From positions 15,284,600 through 15,348,599 of the forward strand of contig NC_092363.1 in NCBI RefSeq assembly GCF_030848805.1: a DNA stretch of 64,000 bases. The letters are read 5' to 3'. The notes under the pieces are model-generated. The model worked only from the letters and a program-made list of their open reading frames with translations. It ran no database searches and was not told the origin of the DNA. Shown here piece by piece: positions 1 to 9,875 of this stretch. Positions within the stretch are counted from its first letter, which is position 1, and each line of letters opens with the position of its first letter. Source of the stretch: Temnothorax longispinosus (taxonomy: Eukaryota; Arthropoda; Insecta; Hymenoptera; Formicidae). The translations under genes and the position numbers were made by a program.

Positions 1-326
1 GATTCCTGGCTTTGTAGTTTCAGTCGGTCATTCGAAGAGGATATTTTTTTTCTATTTTTAAACCGCACAATCGAAATTAGCCGTTTCAATTCCGTGCTTC
101 CTTTTTTCTTTGCATCTGAAAAGAAAGCATTCGTGAAAGTATAAGTATAATAAGAAATGTGCTTTTTAATTCGCTTAAATGCTGAATAAACACCTTTCTT
201 GTGAGTGAGTAATTTGGCCAGTTTGATGTCATCCTCATGTTCGTTCACCAAGTCAATATCGAGTCCAGTCTTTTTTAGTAATGCATGATCTCCAGCTTGT
301 TTCTTCTTGAGCTCATTTTTCCTTCC
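1..326 (-). CDS. CCDC130: CCDC130-like exon 3 (partial)
   Basis: Acceptor ATATTGCAG|GGAAGG. The exon is open to the window edge and reads GRKNELKKKQAGDHALLKK, then a DIKLAKLL block that matches the family's EDDRKLAALL region. It is lysine-rich, as expected for this part of the protein. Confidence 0.8.
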
Positions 327-1080
327 CTGCAATATGAAATGCATGAGCCAGTCAGTAAAAATTCAAATTTATTATTAACAGAATTAAATATATTTCGCAA
401 AGACAAATAAATTATTAAAATGATCGCCATACCCGAAATAACGCTCTCACTGCACAGTTTGAGCTGTAATCGTCTTTCCAGATATTCTCGTTCAAGGCTA
501 TTGCACCTTCCAGCGCTGAATCTCGAGATTTCGCTACTTTCTTATCTTCCACACCATGCTCTAACTTGTACATCGCATCGTCATATAATCGACATGACAC
601 TTCCTTCGTTTCTGGTACTACTTGTTCATTCTGTGTAGGATCCCATCGATTTTCTTGACGTCTCGCACCACTCACTATGACATAATCCAGATTCTACAAG
701 GAAAACAGGAAATAATTAACAAATATTGCAAACACAGCCATTTATATGCTTTTTCAATCATAACTTACAGCAGGATCAGTTTTTATTTCAAAGTGATTGT
801 CACAGAGATGACACTTCATGCGAAATTGATAGAGTGGGGTGCTATAGTACATCCCGATCTTCTTCTTCTCCGCGTTATATCTCACACCCATGCCGATGTG
901 ATTCCCGCATCCGTCGCACCATATATTGTAGGGCATCTCGAATCGTATGATCAAGATGCCCATGTGGAGCTTGCGGGCTCGTTCACGCAGTGCGTGAGTG
1001 CCCAGGAACTTGTTGAGACCACCTGCACGGGGATCATAATCCGGTGGATAGTACAAATTCGTTCCCTTTCGTTCTCCCAT
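1..1080 (-). CDS. CCDC130: CWC16/YJU2-family splicing factor, CCDC130 (YJU2B)-like, 5' part
   Basis: Recognised from its first exon: it opens MGERKG-NLYYPPDYDP, followed by ILIIRFEMPYNIWCDGC, GMGVRYNAEKKKIG and FRMKCHLC. These are signature blocks of the CWC16 family (human CCDC130/YJU2B, yeast Yju2 relatives), which act in the nucleus with the spliceosome around the catalytic steps. Two CxxC pairs (WCDGC and KCHLC), about residues 55-90, fit the family zinc site. Three exons join in phase: 769-1080 (104 codons), 433-693 (87 codons) and 1-326 (open at the window edge). The start is ATG at 1078-1080. The middle exon carries DYVIVSGA and LEHG, also family blocks. The C-terminal part and the stop lie outside the window. 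Family assignment is firm; the exact orthologue name is inferred. Confidence 0.9.
433..693 (-). CDS. CCDC130: CCDC130-like exon 2
   Basis: Acceptor CCTTGTAG|AATCTGG, phase 0 at both ends, 87 codons. It begins NLDYVIVSGARRQENRWD and ends ALFR before a GTATGG donor. A second possible donor (GTGAGA) lies shortly before the end, but the chosen one keeps the frame into exon 3. Confidence 0.8.
769..1080 (-). CDS. CCDC130: CCDC130-like exon 1
   Basis: Coding exon of 312 bp from the ATG at 1078-1080 to a donor reading GCT|GTAAGTT on the minus strand, ending in phase 0. It carries the conserved N-terminal half of the family domain, including both CxxC motifs. Confidence 0.88.
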
Positions 1081-1360
1081 TGTGCTGTAATTTATTTATA
1101 CATAAGATCGATTAGGAACAGGAACATTTAGCTAACGTTGATTATAAATAATTACGGATATATTATGACAAATGTCAAATTTGTTTTCACTGTAGTTTGA
1201 ACGTATCTATTTGTGCACTGTAACAATTATTATTACAATAAAGCTATCATTGTACCTTAATTCTTTTTCAAAACTTGAAAGGAAAAAGTAAAGTAAGTTT
1301 TTCTTGAGATGATCTCTCTGGCGAACTGTTTAGACTCGCCTGACACTCTCTGACGTTACG
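1081..1360. other. 5' flank of the CCDC130-like gene
   Basis: AT-rich DNA directly upstream of the CCDC130-like ATG, presumed 5' UTR and promoter. No TATA box at a convincing distance was recognised. I see no other gene here. Confidence 0.4.
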
Positions 1361-1811
1361 TTTTTTTTATAGGTTAGAAGTACACAAAATATAGCACAAT
1401 AGCACACAGTAGCGCGATCTGGAACATTTCTTTAAACTACAGCGTGTATTATTCCATGATAAAAGCAAAAAATAAGAAACTATGGAATATCTTTATTTTT
1501 CGTTTAAAAATTTGTAATTTTGAAAAATTAATATTAAGTTGTGAACATAAAATGTAAATAAGTAAATCGCAGCTGTATCAAATATACCCGATATGTTAAT
1601 CAGTATATTATACCTGAAAAGCATAATATATTGATTATTTATTAAAAATGTAATTTATATAATCGGATATCTTCTAACGCAAACATCTTACACTATATAA
1701 AATTCAGATAGACGTTTAATAGAAAAGAGGTTTTACATTTATTTATTTCAAGAAATTAACACGTACATAAGATATTAACAATAATAAGACCTTTTTTTTC
1801 ATGGCTGTAGC
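1361..1811 (+). repeat. Fragment of the large foldback element (one arm)
   Basis: This stretch is collinear with 10903-11353, the right arm of the 7.3-kb foldback element. It starts in the same T-run followed by ATAGGTTAGA, passes TAGCACAATAGCACAC and ATATACCCGATATGTTAATC, and ends at CATGGCTGTA. It differs by scattered substitutions and small indels, so it is older than the two arms are from each other. It lacks the tip and the tandem units. Confidence 0.85.
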
Positions 1812-2070
1812 CGCGATTGCCAGATATCGAGGCACGATCAAATACGAAGGTAAATATACGACGTTAATAGACACTGCGATTGTTAATTAAACACGTCGCG
1901 GCGTCACTCGATTTAGCGTCTATTCGTATCGTTAATGAAATTCTTTAACCGTGTTCCGAAAACGATGTCCAATCAACTTTGTTCCGAATTTCGAAGTCGC
2001 GCGACACAACGCGAGACGCGGAGTCATTGTCGGTAAAAGCGAGATTGATCGTCCGAAAGAATGTAATCAA

Positions 2071-2221
2071 TGGCCGCATTCAAGGAAACACAACTGTTGA
2101 GTGAGCGGTCAGTGATTCTTTAATGTGATTGGTTCTTACCTTTGGTTCTACTCCGGATCTAAGTGTAAGAACCAATCATAACGAACGCTCACTCAACAGT
2201 TGTGTTTCTTGAACGCGGCCA
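2071..2221. mobile_element. Hairpin MITE-like element 1
   Basis: About 150 bp. The ends TGGCCGCATTCAAG and CTTGAACGCGGCCA are inverted copies. The inverted match continues through AACACAACTGTTGAGTGAGCG and again through GATTGGTTCTTAC near the centre. It has no coding capacity. The structure is that of a short non-autonomous inverted-repeat element; the superfamily is not assigned. Confidence 0.7.
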
Positions 2222-2380
2222 ATATTATACTATCGAATATATTATCGAATGCGACGTATGTACCTCGGTATATCTATATAAATTTCGCGAAGCACATGTA
2301 TTAAAATTCGATACATCAGTTTTTCGTAATCTAAACCGCCGCGCCGTGACTCGGCGGGCGGCGATTCATTCGTGTATTAA

Positions 2381-2534
2381 GCCCCGGACACACACTTTTT
2401 CGTAACAGTAACAGTAAAGTTTCGACCACGCGCGTTGTTTGATTCGGAAACGTATGGCCGTACGTTCCCGATTCAAGCAACGCGCGTGGTCGATACTTTA
2501 CTGTTAAATGTTACGAAAAAGTGTGTGTCCGGGC
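2381..2534. mobile_element. Hairpin MITE-like element 2
   Basis: About 154 bp. The left end GCCCCGGACACACACTTTTT is matched in inverted orientation at the right end by AAAAAGTGTGTGTCCGGGC. The arms continue through an AACAGTAAAGT segment and CGACCACGCGCGTTG to a small loop. No reading frame of interest. Confidence 0.72.
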
Positions 2535-2540
2535 CCTTCC

Positions 2541-2643
2541 CAGGTAGCATTAATGTCTAAAAGACATCATAAAGATGTCTTTAAGATGCCAGAAATCTTA
2601 AAGATGTCTTTATGATGTCTTTTAGACATTAATTGCTACCTAG
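2541..2643. mobile_element. Hairpin MITE-like element 3
   Basis: About 100 bp. AGGTAGCATTAATGTCTAAA at the left is inverted at the right as TTTAGACATTAATTGCTACCT. The inside is built from repeats of an AAGATGTCTT-like palindrome. It would form a long near-perfect hairpin as RNA. It starts only a few bases after element 2 ends. Confidence 0.68.
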
Positions 2644-2645
2644 GT

Positions 2646-3332
2646 TATTTCGCGATGCGGTCTGATTGTGATGTGAGAGCGGCGGGCGGCTACGTTAAAG
2701 CACGGTCGTGCGCGCCGCGGTAAACACGAGTAGTGGGGGTAGAGGAGCCGGTATCGAGGCGTGCTGACGTCACGCATACCGAGCGCGCACCGTGCCTAGT
2801 CACCTGTAGCCCCCATTTCGTCCCTACCATTAGTGTTGACGAGAAGCCACGACCCGCGCTACATTATTCACATCATATCAGTCGTAATTTTTCCGTTGCC
2901 GTGTAACTACGTATAAGTACGCGCCGCGTCGCGAGATTAATGCCGGGAGTGTCGTGCGAAGTGTTGAAAAATATCGCGGAGATCGCGCGATTATAAGCGA
3001 CGATATCGGTCGATTTTCGTGAACGTCGCGAGTGGAGTGACGCGACGCCATGGTTGCTTTTGGCGAGAGAAGTTGGCCGTGTGATTTACGAAATTCTCTT
3101 CGCCTCGTTCGTCTACCTGCGGGACATCGCGGATCGCGGCACGGGCCGACGGGCGCGGCGTCGAGCGGATCGTACAGCTTCGCCGTAGTTTTTCCGTCGC
3201 CGTGTAACTACGTGTAAGTACGCGTCGCGTCGCGAGATTAATGCCGGGAGTGTCATGCAAAGTGTCGAAAATATCGCGCGATCATAAGTGACGCGATCTT
3301 ATCGTCGATTTACGTGAACGTCGTGAGTGAAT
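2646..3332 (+). promoter_or_regulatory. GC-rich promoter-like region with a duplicated 140-bp block
   Basis: A CpG-rich island in AT-rich surroundings. It contains a CRE-type palindrome TGACGTCA near 2764-2771. A block at about 2886-3030 is repeated in the same orientation at about 3186-3325; both copies hold CCGTGTAACTACGT, CGAGATTAATGCCGGGAGTG and a GTGAACGTCG near the end. It could be promoter and 5' UTR of the candidate plus-strand exon at 3333. The function is inferred from composition and position only. Confidence 0.4.
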
Positions 3333-3443
3333 ATGCCAACCGACCAACGGACCAACGCTGCAACGGAAAAGGACCTGGCGAATCGTGGAGAGGAGGAGGA
3401 GGAGGCCTGGGAAGGCATCGGGCGACGGCGGAGCGACCGTGGG
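3333..3443 (+). CDS. Possible first coding exon of an unrecognised plus-strand gene
   Basis: ATG at 3333-3335 opens 37 codons (MPTDQRTNAATEKDLANRG, a run of glutamates, then GIGRRRSDRG) that end exactly at a strong donor GGG|GTGAGT. A plausible 40-bp second exon at 3859-3898 follows in phase between TTGTTACAG and GTGAGT. No later exon was found, and I recognise no family. It could equally be untranslated exon sequence. Confidence 0.35.
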
Positions 3444-3858
3444 GTGAGTACTTAGAGTTGTTAATTTTCTTATATATTATATTTTGCCGTCCTGTCAGTT
3501 CTGTGATGGACTCCGCCACTTTCGTGGTTTTTAACTACGGTGTAATTTCGGGTCGAGTCTGATCTCCGGCGTATGCGAGATATTACATCGCGAACGTCGC
3601 GTCTCTCTCTTATTCGCACGGTCGCAGTACTTATTATTTGCACAATTTTTCGCGGATGAATTATGCGAACTAGTTAACACGGAAATATCCAGCCGCTTAT
3701 TGCGGCGCCGGCGGCCGCGATTGTTTTTTACATTTTAAAATCAGATATTTGTTAAAATGACGCTTTAAAAACGGGCAATAATTATTTATTTTGATAATTA
3801 TTTACTGTCGATTATCTTGGACGTAGCTTTAATATAAAAATATTTTTTTTGTTACAGA

Positions 3859-3898
3859 TCAACGCAGAATTACAACTCCGCTGTTGCGCATCGGCCGG
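3859..3898 (+). CDS. Possible small second exon of the same plus-strand unit
   Basis: A 40-bp segment bounded by a good acceptor (TTTTTGTTACAG) and a good donor (GTGAGT). It reads INAELQLRCCASA in the frame left by the preceding candidate exon. The next exon is unknown; the large foldback element starts 360 bp downstream. Confidence 0.3.
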
Positions 3899-4188
3899 TG
3901 AGTTATTTTTTAAGCAGAAGGGATAAATATATTTATTAAGTTTATTTGTATGGTACAAATTAGTAAAAATTCAGTCCTTCAAATTTCTGTATTTAATTTT
4001 CTTTTTTTCTTTTTTTTTCTTGTGGTCTTTCTAGCTTAATGCTAAGGTAGCACCGCCACGATTTTCTCCGAAATGGCACGGGATAAAAAATTGTTATTAG
4101 TGGTACAAATTAGTACAAAATGGGTACTAAATATTCTGATAGGTCCGGTTTGATTCTGCCGATTTGGTCCTGCTAGCTTAGAAGAGGT

Positions 4189-4256
4189 TAATATATTGAT
4201 TATTTATTAAAAATGTAATTTATAATCGGATCTTCTAGCGCAAACGTCTTACACTA
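4189..4256 (+). repeat. Short stray fragment of the foldback element at its left border
   Basis: This segment repeats 11169-11237 of the right arm in the same orientation (TAATATATTGATTATTT through CAAACGTCTTACACTA). It stops two bases before the left tip of the element. It is therefore inverted relative to the adjoining left arm. Confidence 0.75.
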
Positions 4257-4258
4257 AA

Positions 4259-5990
4259 AGACCCTCCGTATATATCTCGGTCTGTCGACAGAAACGATTT
4301 ACGCGGTTTCTGTGGGCAAACCAGAAAACCTGAACTTAGATATTAACGAAATAGTTCTCTAATATTAATATAACAACCACTGCGATTAATCTTATTTAAT
4401 TTGTGATAAAGACTTTCTAAGTTCCATCCGTTCGCCATTTGCAATCGTGGCGGATTTGGAAATACGTAAGTCCCAAAAGGACACCAGAATAATGGAGCCC
4501 ATATAGGAGACTTACAGCCATGAAAAAAAATGGTCTTATTGTTAATATCTTATGTACATGTTAATTTCTTGAAATAAATAAATGTAAAACCTCTTTTATA
4601 TTAAACGTCTATGATACTCTGAATTTTATATAGTGTAAGACGTTTGCGCTAGAAGATCCGATTATAAATTACATTTTTAATAAATAATCAATATATTATG
4701 CTTTTCAGGTATAATATACTGATTAACATATCGGGTATATTTGATACAGCCGCGATTTACTTATTTACATTTTATGTTCACAACTTAATATTAATTTTTT
4801 AAAATTACAAACTTTTAAACAAAAAATAAAGATATTCCAAAGTTTCTTATTTTTTGCTTTTATCATGGAATAATACACGCTGTAGTTTAAGAAAATGTTC
4901 CAGATCGCGCTACTGTGTGCTATTGTGCTATATTGTGTTCTAACGTCTAACCTATAAAAAAAACAAGTGTGTGAAGACAGCATCTCAAGTGTTAGCATCT
5001 CACAAATAAACTGCAAATTCACTTGCATCCAGCATAGTTCTACAGTTCCTGATAATTTTTAACAATAGTTCTGATGAATTTACTATTAAAATCGCATTTT
5101 TAAGAAATGAGATGCTAACTTCCAAAAACACCTGACAGCATCTCATCGTATTTCGAATACATGATCACGGAGGAGTAAGATTCCATAGAGTTCTCCAGTC
5201 TAGACACATTCTGTCAATAGTTCTGACGATTAAACTCCGTAGAAAATAATTTATAATTACAAAACCCATCTGATCTCATGTCTATGAAGCTGGCGTGGAA
5301 ACTCACTAATTGTTTACAGTTCTAGAGTTTCTCTATGAGTTAAACAAATAATTCCGACCATTAAAGCAAAAGAATTGATTCAAAGTTGACTAAGACGACA
5401 ACTTTACGCTGCGTCTTAATTTGTCTTACAGCAGTTCCCTTACTATATCTCATCAGATTTTGATTTGCAGTTAAAAACGAGTTCTATAAAGAGTTCTGCA
5501 GTTTAAAACCAAAAACATCGATTAAAATAACGTAAAAAACTAACGAATATAGTGTAACAAATATATCAAGCTGAACGATTTTTCAGAGTTCTGGCTTTTC
5601 CAACATAGTTCTGTATAATTATGAATACATTTATGCATTTTTTAAAGAGTTCTAGACACTATCAACGTTGTGTTTTCAAAAAAATTAATACTGCCCGGAA
5701 AACGCATTTTAATACAAATAAAGGTGAGATGCTGGACGATATTCGAGAGTTCTACTGATCGTAAAATATTTTTTCGCGCAGTTCTAAATATATTTAACAA
5801 TTTCCTAAAGAGTTCTGGGCACTACCAGCGTTGTGTTATTTTTTAAATAATTAATACTGCCTGGAAAACGCATTTTAAGACAGATAAGGGTGAGATGCTA
5901 GTCGATATTGATGGTTCTGGTCATCGTAAAATATTTTTCATGCAGTTCTAAACGTATTTAACAATTTCTCGAAGAGTTCTGAGCATTACC
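4259..5990 (+). repeat. Left inverted arm of the foldback element
   Basis: About 1.73 kb, inverted copy of 9876-11606. The outer part is unique sequence. The inner part is dense in AGTTCT, always in plus orientation, and holds several GAGATGCT motifs in both orientations (around 4979-5140). The innermost 250 bp already contains one diverged and one normal 165-bp unit. Confidence 0.8.
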
Positions 5991-8900
5991 AGCGTTGTGT
6001 TATTTTTTAAATAATTAATACTGCCTTGAAAATGCATTTTAAGACAGATAAGGGTGAGATGCTAGTCGATATTCGATAGTTCTGGTCATCGTAAAATATT
6101 TTTCATGCAGTTCTAAACGTATTTAACAATTTCTCGAAGAGTTCTGGCCACTACCAGCGCTGTGTTATTTTTTAAATAATTAATACTGCCTGGAAAACGC
6201 ATTTTAAGACAGATAAGGGTGAGATGCTAGTCGCTATTCGATAGTTCTGGTCATCGTAAAATATTTTTCATGCAGTTCTAAACGTATTTAACAAATTCCG
6301 GAAGAGTTCTGAGCATTACCAGCGTTGTGTTATTTTTTAAATAATTAATACTGCCCGGAAAATGCATTTTAAGACAGATAAGGGTGAGATGCTAGTCGAT
6401 ATTCGATAGTTCTGGTCATCGTAAAATATTTTTCATGCAGTTCTAAACGTATTTAACAAATTCCTGAAGAGTTCTGAGCATTACCAGCGTTGTGTTATTT
6501 TTTAAATAATTAATACTGCCTGGAAAACGCATTTTAAGACAGATAAGGGTGAGATGCTAGTCGATATTCGATAGTTCTGGTCATCGTAAAATATTTTTCA
6601 TGCAGTTCTAAACGTATTTAACAAATTCCTGAAGAGTTCTGAGCATTACCAGCGTTGTGTTATTTTTTAAATAATTAATACTGCCGGAAAACGCATTTTA
6701 AGACAGATAAGGTGAGATGCTAGTCGATATTTGATGGTTCTGGTCATCGTAAAATATTTTTCATGCAGTTCTAAACGTATTTAACAATTTCTCGAAGAGT
6801 TCTGAGCATTACCAGCGTTGTGTTATTTTTTAAATAATTAATACTGCCTGGAAAATGCATTTTAAGACAGATAAGGGTGAGATGCTAGTCGATATTCGAT
6901 GGTTCTGGTCATCGTAAAATATTTTTCATGCAGTTCTAAACGTATTTAACAATTTCTCGAAGAGTTCTGAGCATTACCAGCGTTGTGTTATTTTTTAAAT
7001 AATTAATACTGCCTTGAAAATGCATTTTAAGACAGATAAGGGTGAGATGCTAGTCGATATTCGATAGTTCTGGTCATCGTAAAATATTTTTCATGCAGTT
7101 CTAAACGTATTTAACAAATTCCTGAAGAGTTCTGAGCATACCAGCGTTGTGTTATTTTTTAAATAATTAATACTGCCTGGAAAACGCATTTTAAGACAGA
7201 TAAGGTGAGATGCTAGTCGATATTCGATAGTTCTGGTCATCGTAAAATATTTTTCATGCAGTTCTAAACGTATTTAACAAATTCCTGAAGAGTTCTGAGC
7301 ATTACCAGCGTTGTGTTATTTTTTAAATAATTAATACTGCTCGGAAAATGCATTTTAAGACAGATAAATGTGAGATGCTAGTCGATATTCGATAGTTCTG
7401 GTCATCGTAAAATATTTTTCATGCAGTTCTAAACGTATTTAACAATTTCTCGAAGAGTTCTGGCCACTACCAGCGTTGTGTTATTTTTAAATAATTAATA
7501 CTGCCTGGAAAACGCATTTTAAGACAGATAAGGGTGAGATGCTAGTCGATATTCGATAGTTCTGGTCATCGTAAAATATTTTTCATGCAGTTCTAAACGT
7601 ATTTAACAATTTCTCGAAGAGTTCTGAGCATTACCAGCGTTGTGTTATTTTTAAATAATTAATACTGCTCGGAAAATGCATTTAAAACAGATAAAGGGTG
7701 AGATGCTAGTCGATATTCGATAGTTCTGGTCATCGTAAAATATTTTTCATGCAGTTCTAAACGTATTTAACAATTCTCGAAGAGTTCTGGCCACTACCAG
7801 CGTTGTGTTATTTTTAAATAATTAATACTGCCTGGAAAACGCATTTTAAGACAGATAAGGGTGAGATGCTAGTCGATATTCGATAGTTCTGGTCATCGTA
7901 AAATATTTTTCATGCAGTTCTAAACGTATTTAACAATTTCTCGAAGAGTTCTGAGCATTACCAGCGTTGTGCTATTTTTTAAATAATTAATACTGCCTGG
8001 AAAATGCATTTTAAGACAGATAAGGGTGAGATGCTAGTCGATATTCGATAGTTCTGGTCATCGTAAAATATTTTTCATGCAGTTCTAAACGTATTTAACA
8101 ATTTCTCGAAGAGTTCTGGCCACTACCAGCGTTGTGTTATTTTTTAAATAATTAATACTGCCTGGAAAACGCATTTTAAGACAGATAAGGGTGAGATGCT
8201 AGTCGATATTCGATAGTTCTGGTCATCGTAAAATATTTTTCATGCAGTTCTAAACGTATTTAACAAATTCCTGAAGAGTTCTGAGCATTACCAGCGTTGT
8301 GTTATTTTTTAAATAATTAATACTGCTCGGAAAATGCATTTAAAAACAGATAAAGGTGAGATGTTAGTCGATATTCGATAGTTCTGGTCATCGTAAAATA
8401 TTTTTCATGCAGTTTTAAACGTATTTAACAATTTCTCGAAGAGTTCTGGCCACTACCAGCGTTGTGTTATTTTTAAATAATTAATACTGCCTGGAAAACG
8501 CATTTTAAGACAGATAAGGGTGAGATGCTAGTCGATATTTGATGGTTCTGGTCATCGTAAAATATTTTTCATGCAGTTCTAAACGTATTTAACAATTTCT
8601 CGAAGAGTTCTGAGCATTACCAGCGTTGTGTTATTTTTTAAATAATTAATACTGCCTGGAAAATGCATTTTAAGACAGATAAGAGTGAGATGCTAGTCGA
8701 TATTCGATAGTTCTGGTCATCGTAAAATATTTTTCATGCAGTTCTAAACGTATTTAACAAATTTCTGAAGAGTTCTGAGCATTACCAGAGTTGTGTTATT
8801 TTTTAAATAATTAATACTGCCTGGAAAACGCATTTTAAGACAGATAAGGGTGAGATGCTAGTCGATATTCGATAGTTCTGGTCATCGTAAAATATTTTTC

Positions 8901-9868
8901 ATGCAGTTCTAAACGTATTTAACAATTTCTCGAAGAGTTCTGGCCACTACCAGCGTTGTGTTATTTTTAAATAATTAATACTGCCTGGAAAACGCATTTT
9001 AAGACAGATAAAGGTGAGATGCTAGTCGATATTCGATAGTTCTAGTCATCGTAAAATATTTTTCATGCAGTTCTAAACGTATTTAACAATTTCTCGAAGA
9101 GTTCTGGCCACTACCAGCGTTGTGTTATTTTTAAATAATTAATACTGCCTGGAAAACGCATTTTAAGACAGATAAGGGTGAGATGCTAGTCGATATTTGA
9201 TGGTTCTGGTCATCGTAAAATATTTTTCATGCAGTTCTAAACGTATTTAACAATTTCTCGAAGAGTTCTGAGCATTACCAGCGTTGTGTTTTTTTTAAAT
9301 AATTAATACTGCCTGGAAAATGCATTTTAAGACAGATAAGAGTGAGATGCTAGTCGATATTCGATAGTTCTGGTCATCGTAAAATATTTTTCATGCAGTT
9401 CTAAACGTATTTAACAAATTCCGGAAGAGTTCTGAGCATTACCAGCGTTGTGTTATTTTTTAAATAATTAATACTGCTCGGAAAATGCATTTAAAAGCAG
9501 ATAAAGGTGAGATGCTAGTCGATATTCGATAGTTCTAGTCATCGTAAAATATTTTTCATGCAGTTCTAAATGTATTTAACAATTTCTCGAAGAGTTCTGG
9601 CCACTACCAGCGTTGTGTTATTTTTAAATAATTAATACTGCCTGGAAAACGCCATTTTAAGACAGATAAGGGTGAGATGCTAGTCGATATTCGATAGTTC
9701 TGGTCATCGTAAAATATTTTTCATGCAGTTCTAAACGTATTTAACAAATTCCTGAAGAGTTCTGAGCATTACCAGCGTTGTGTTATTTTTTAAATAATTA
9801 ATACTGCTCGGAAAATGCATTTAAAGACAAATAAAGGTGAGATGCTAGTCGATATTCGATAGTTCTGG
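5725..9868 (+). repeat. Tandem array of a 165-bp unit, about 25 copies
   Basis: Marker TGAGATGCTAGTCG recurs at 5891, 6055, 6220, 6385, 6550, 6713, 6878 and onward to 9838, a period of 163-165 bp; a diverged first copy is at 5725. Each unit has three AGTTCT motifs, one GAGATGCT, and a CAGCGTTGTGTTATTTTT stretch. Units differ by a few substitutions (GAGCATTACC or GGCCACTACC; TGCCTGG or TGCTCGG) and 1-3 bp indels. The array flips orientation abruptly near 9868-9876, where the right arm starts. Confidence 0.93.
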
Positions 9869-9875
9869 CTCGATA

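Noticed and set aside
4765..5028. An 87-codon protein gene in the left arm, with a near-identical one at 10837-11100
   Set aside because: It is the same arm sequence seen twice in inverted orientation. It has no known domain, and coding constraint is not visible. It is explained by the foldback structure.
5725..9868. A CRISPR-like array
   Set aside because: The whole 165-bp unit repeats without unique spacers, in a eukaryotic genome. It is a tandem satellite-type array.
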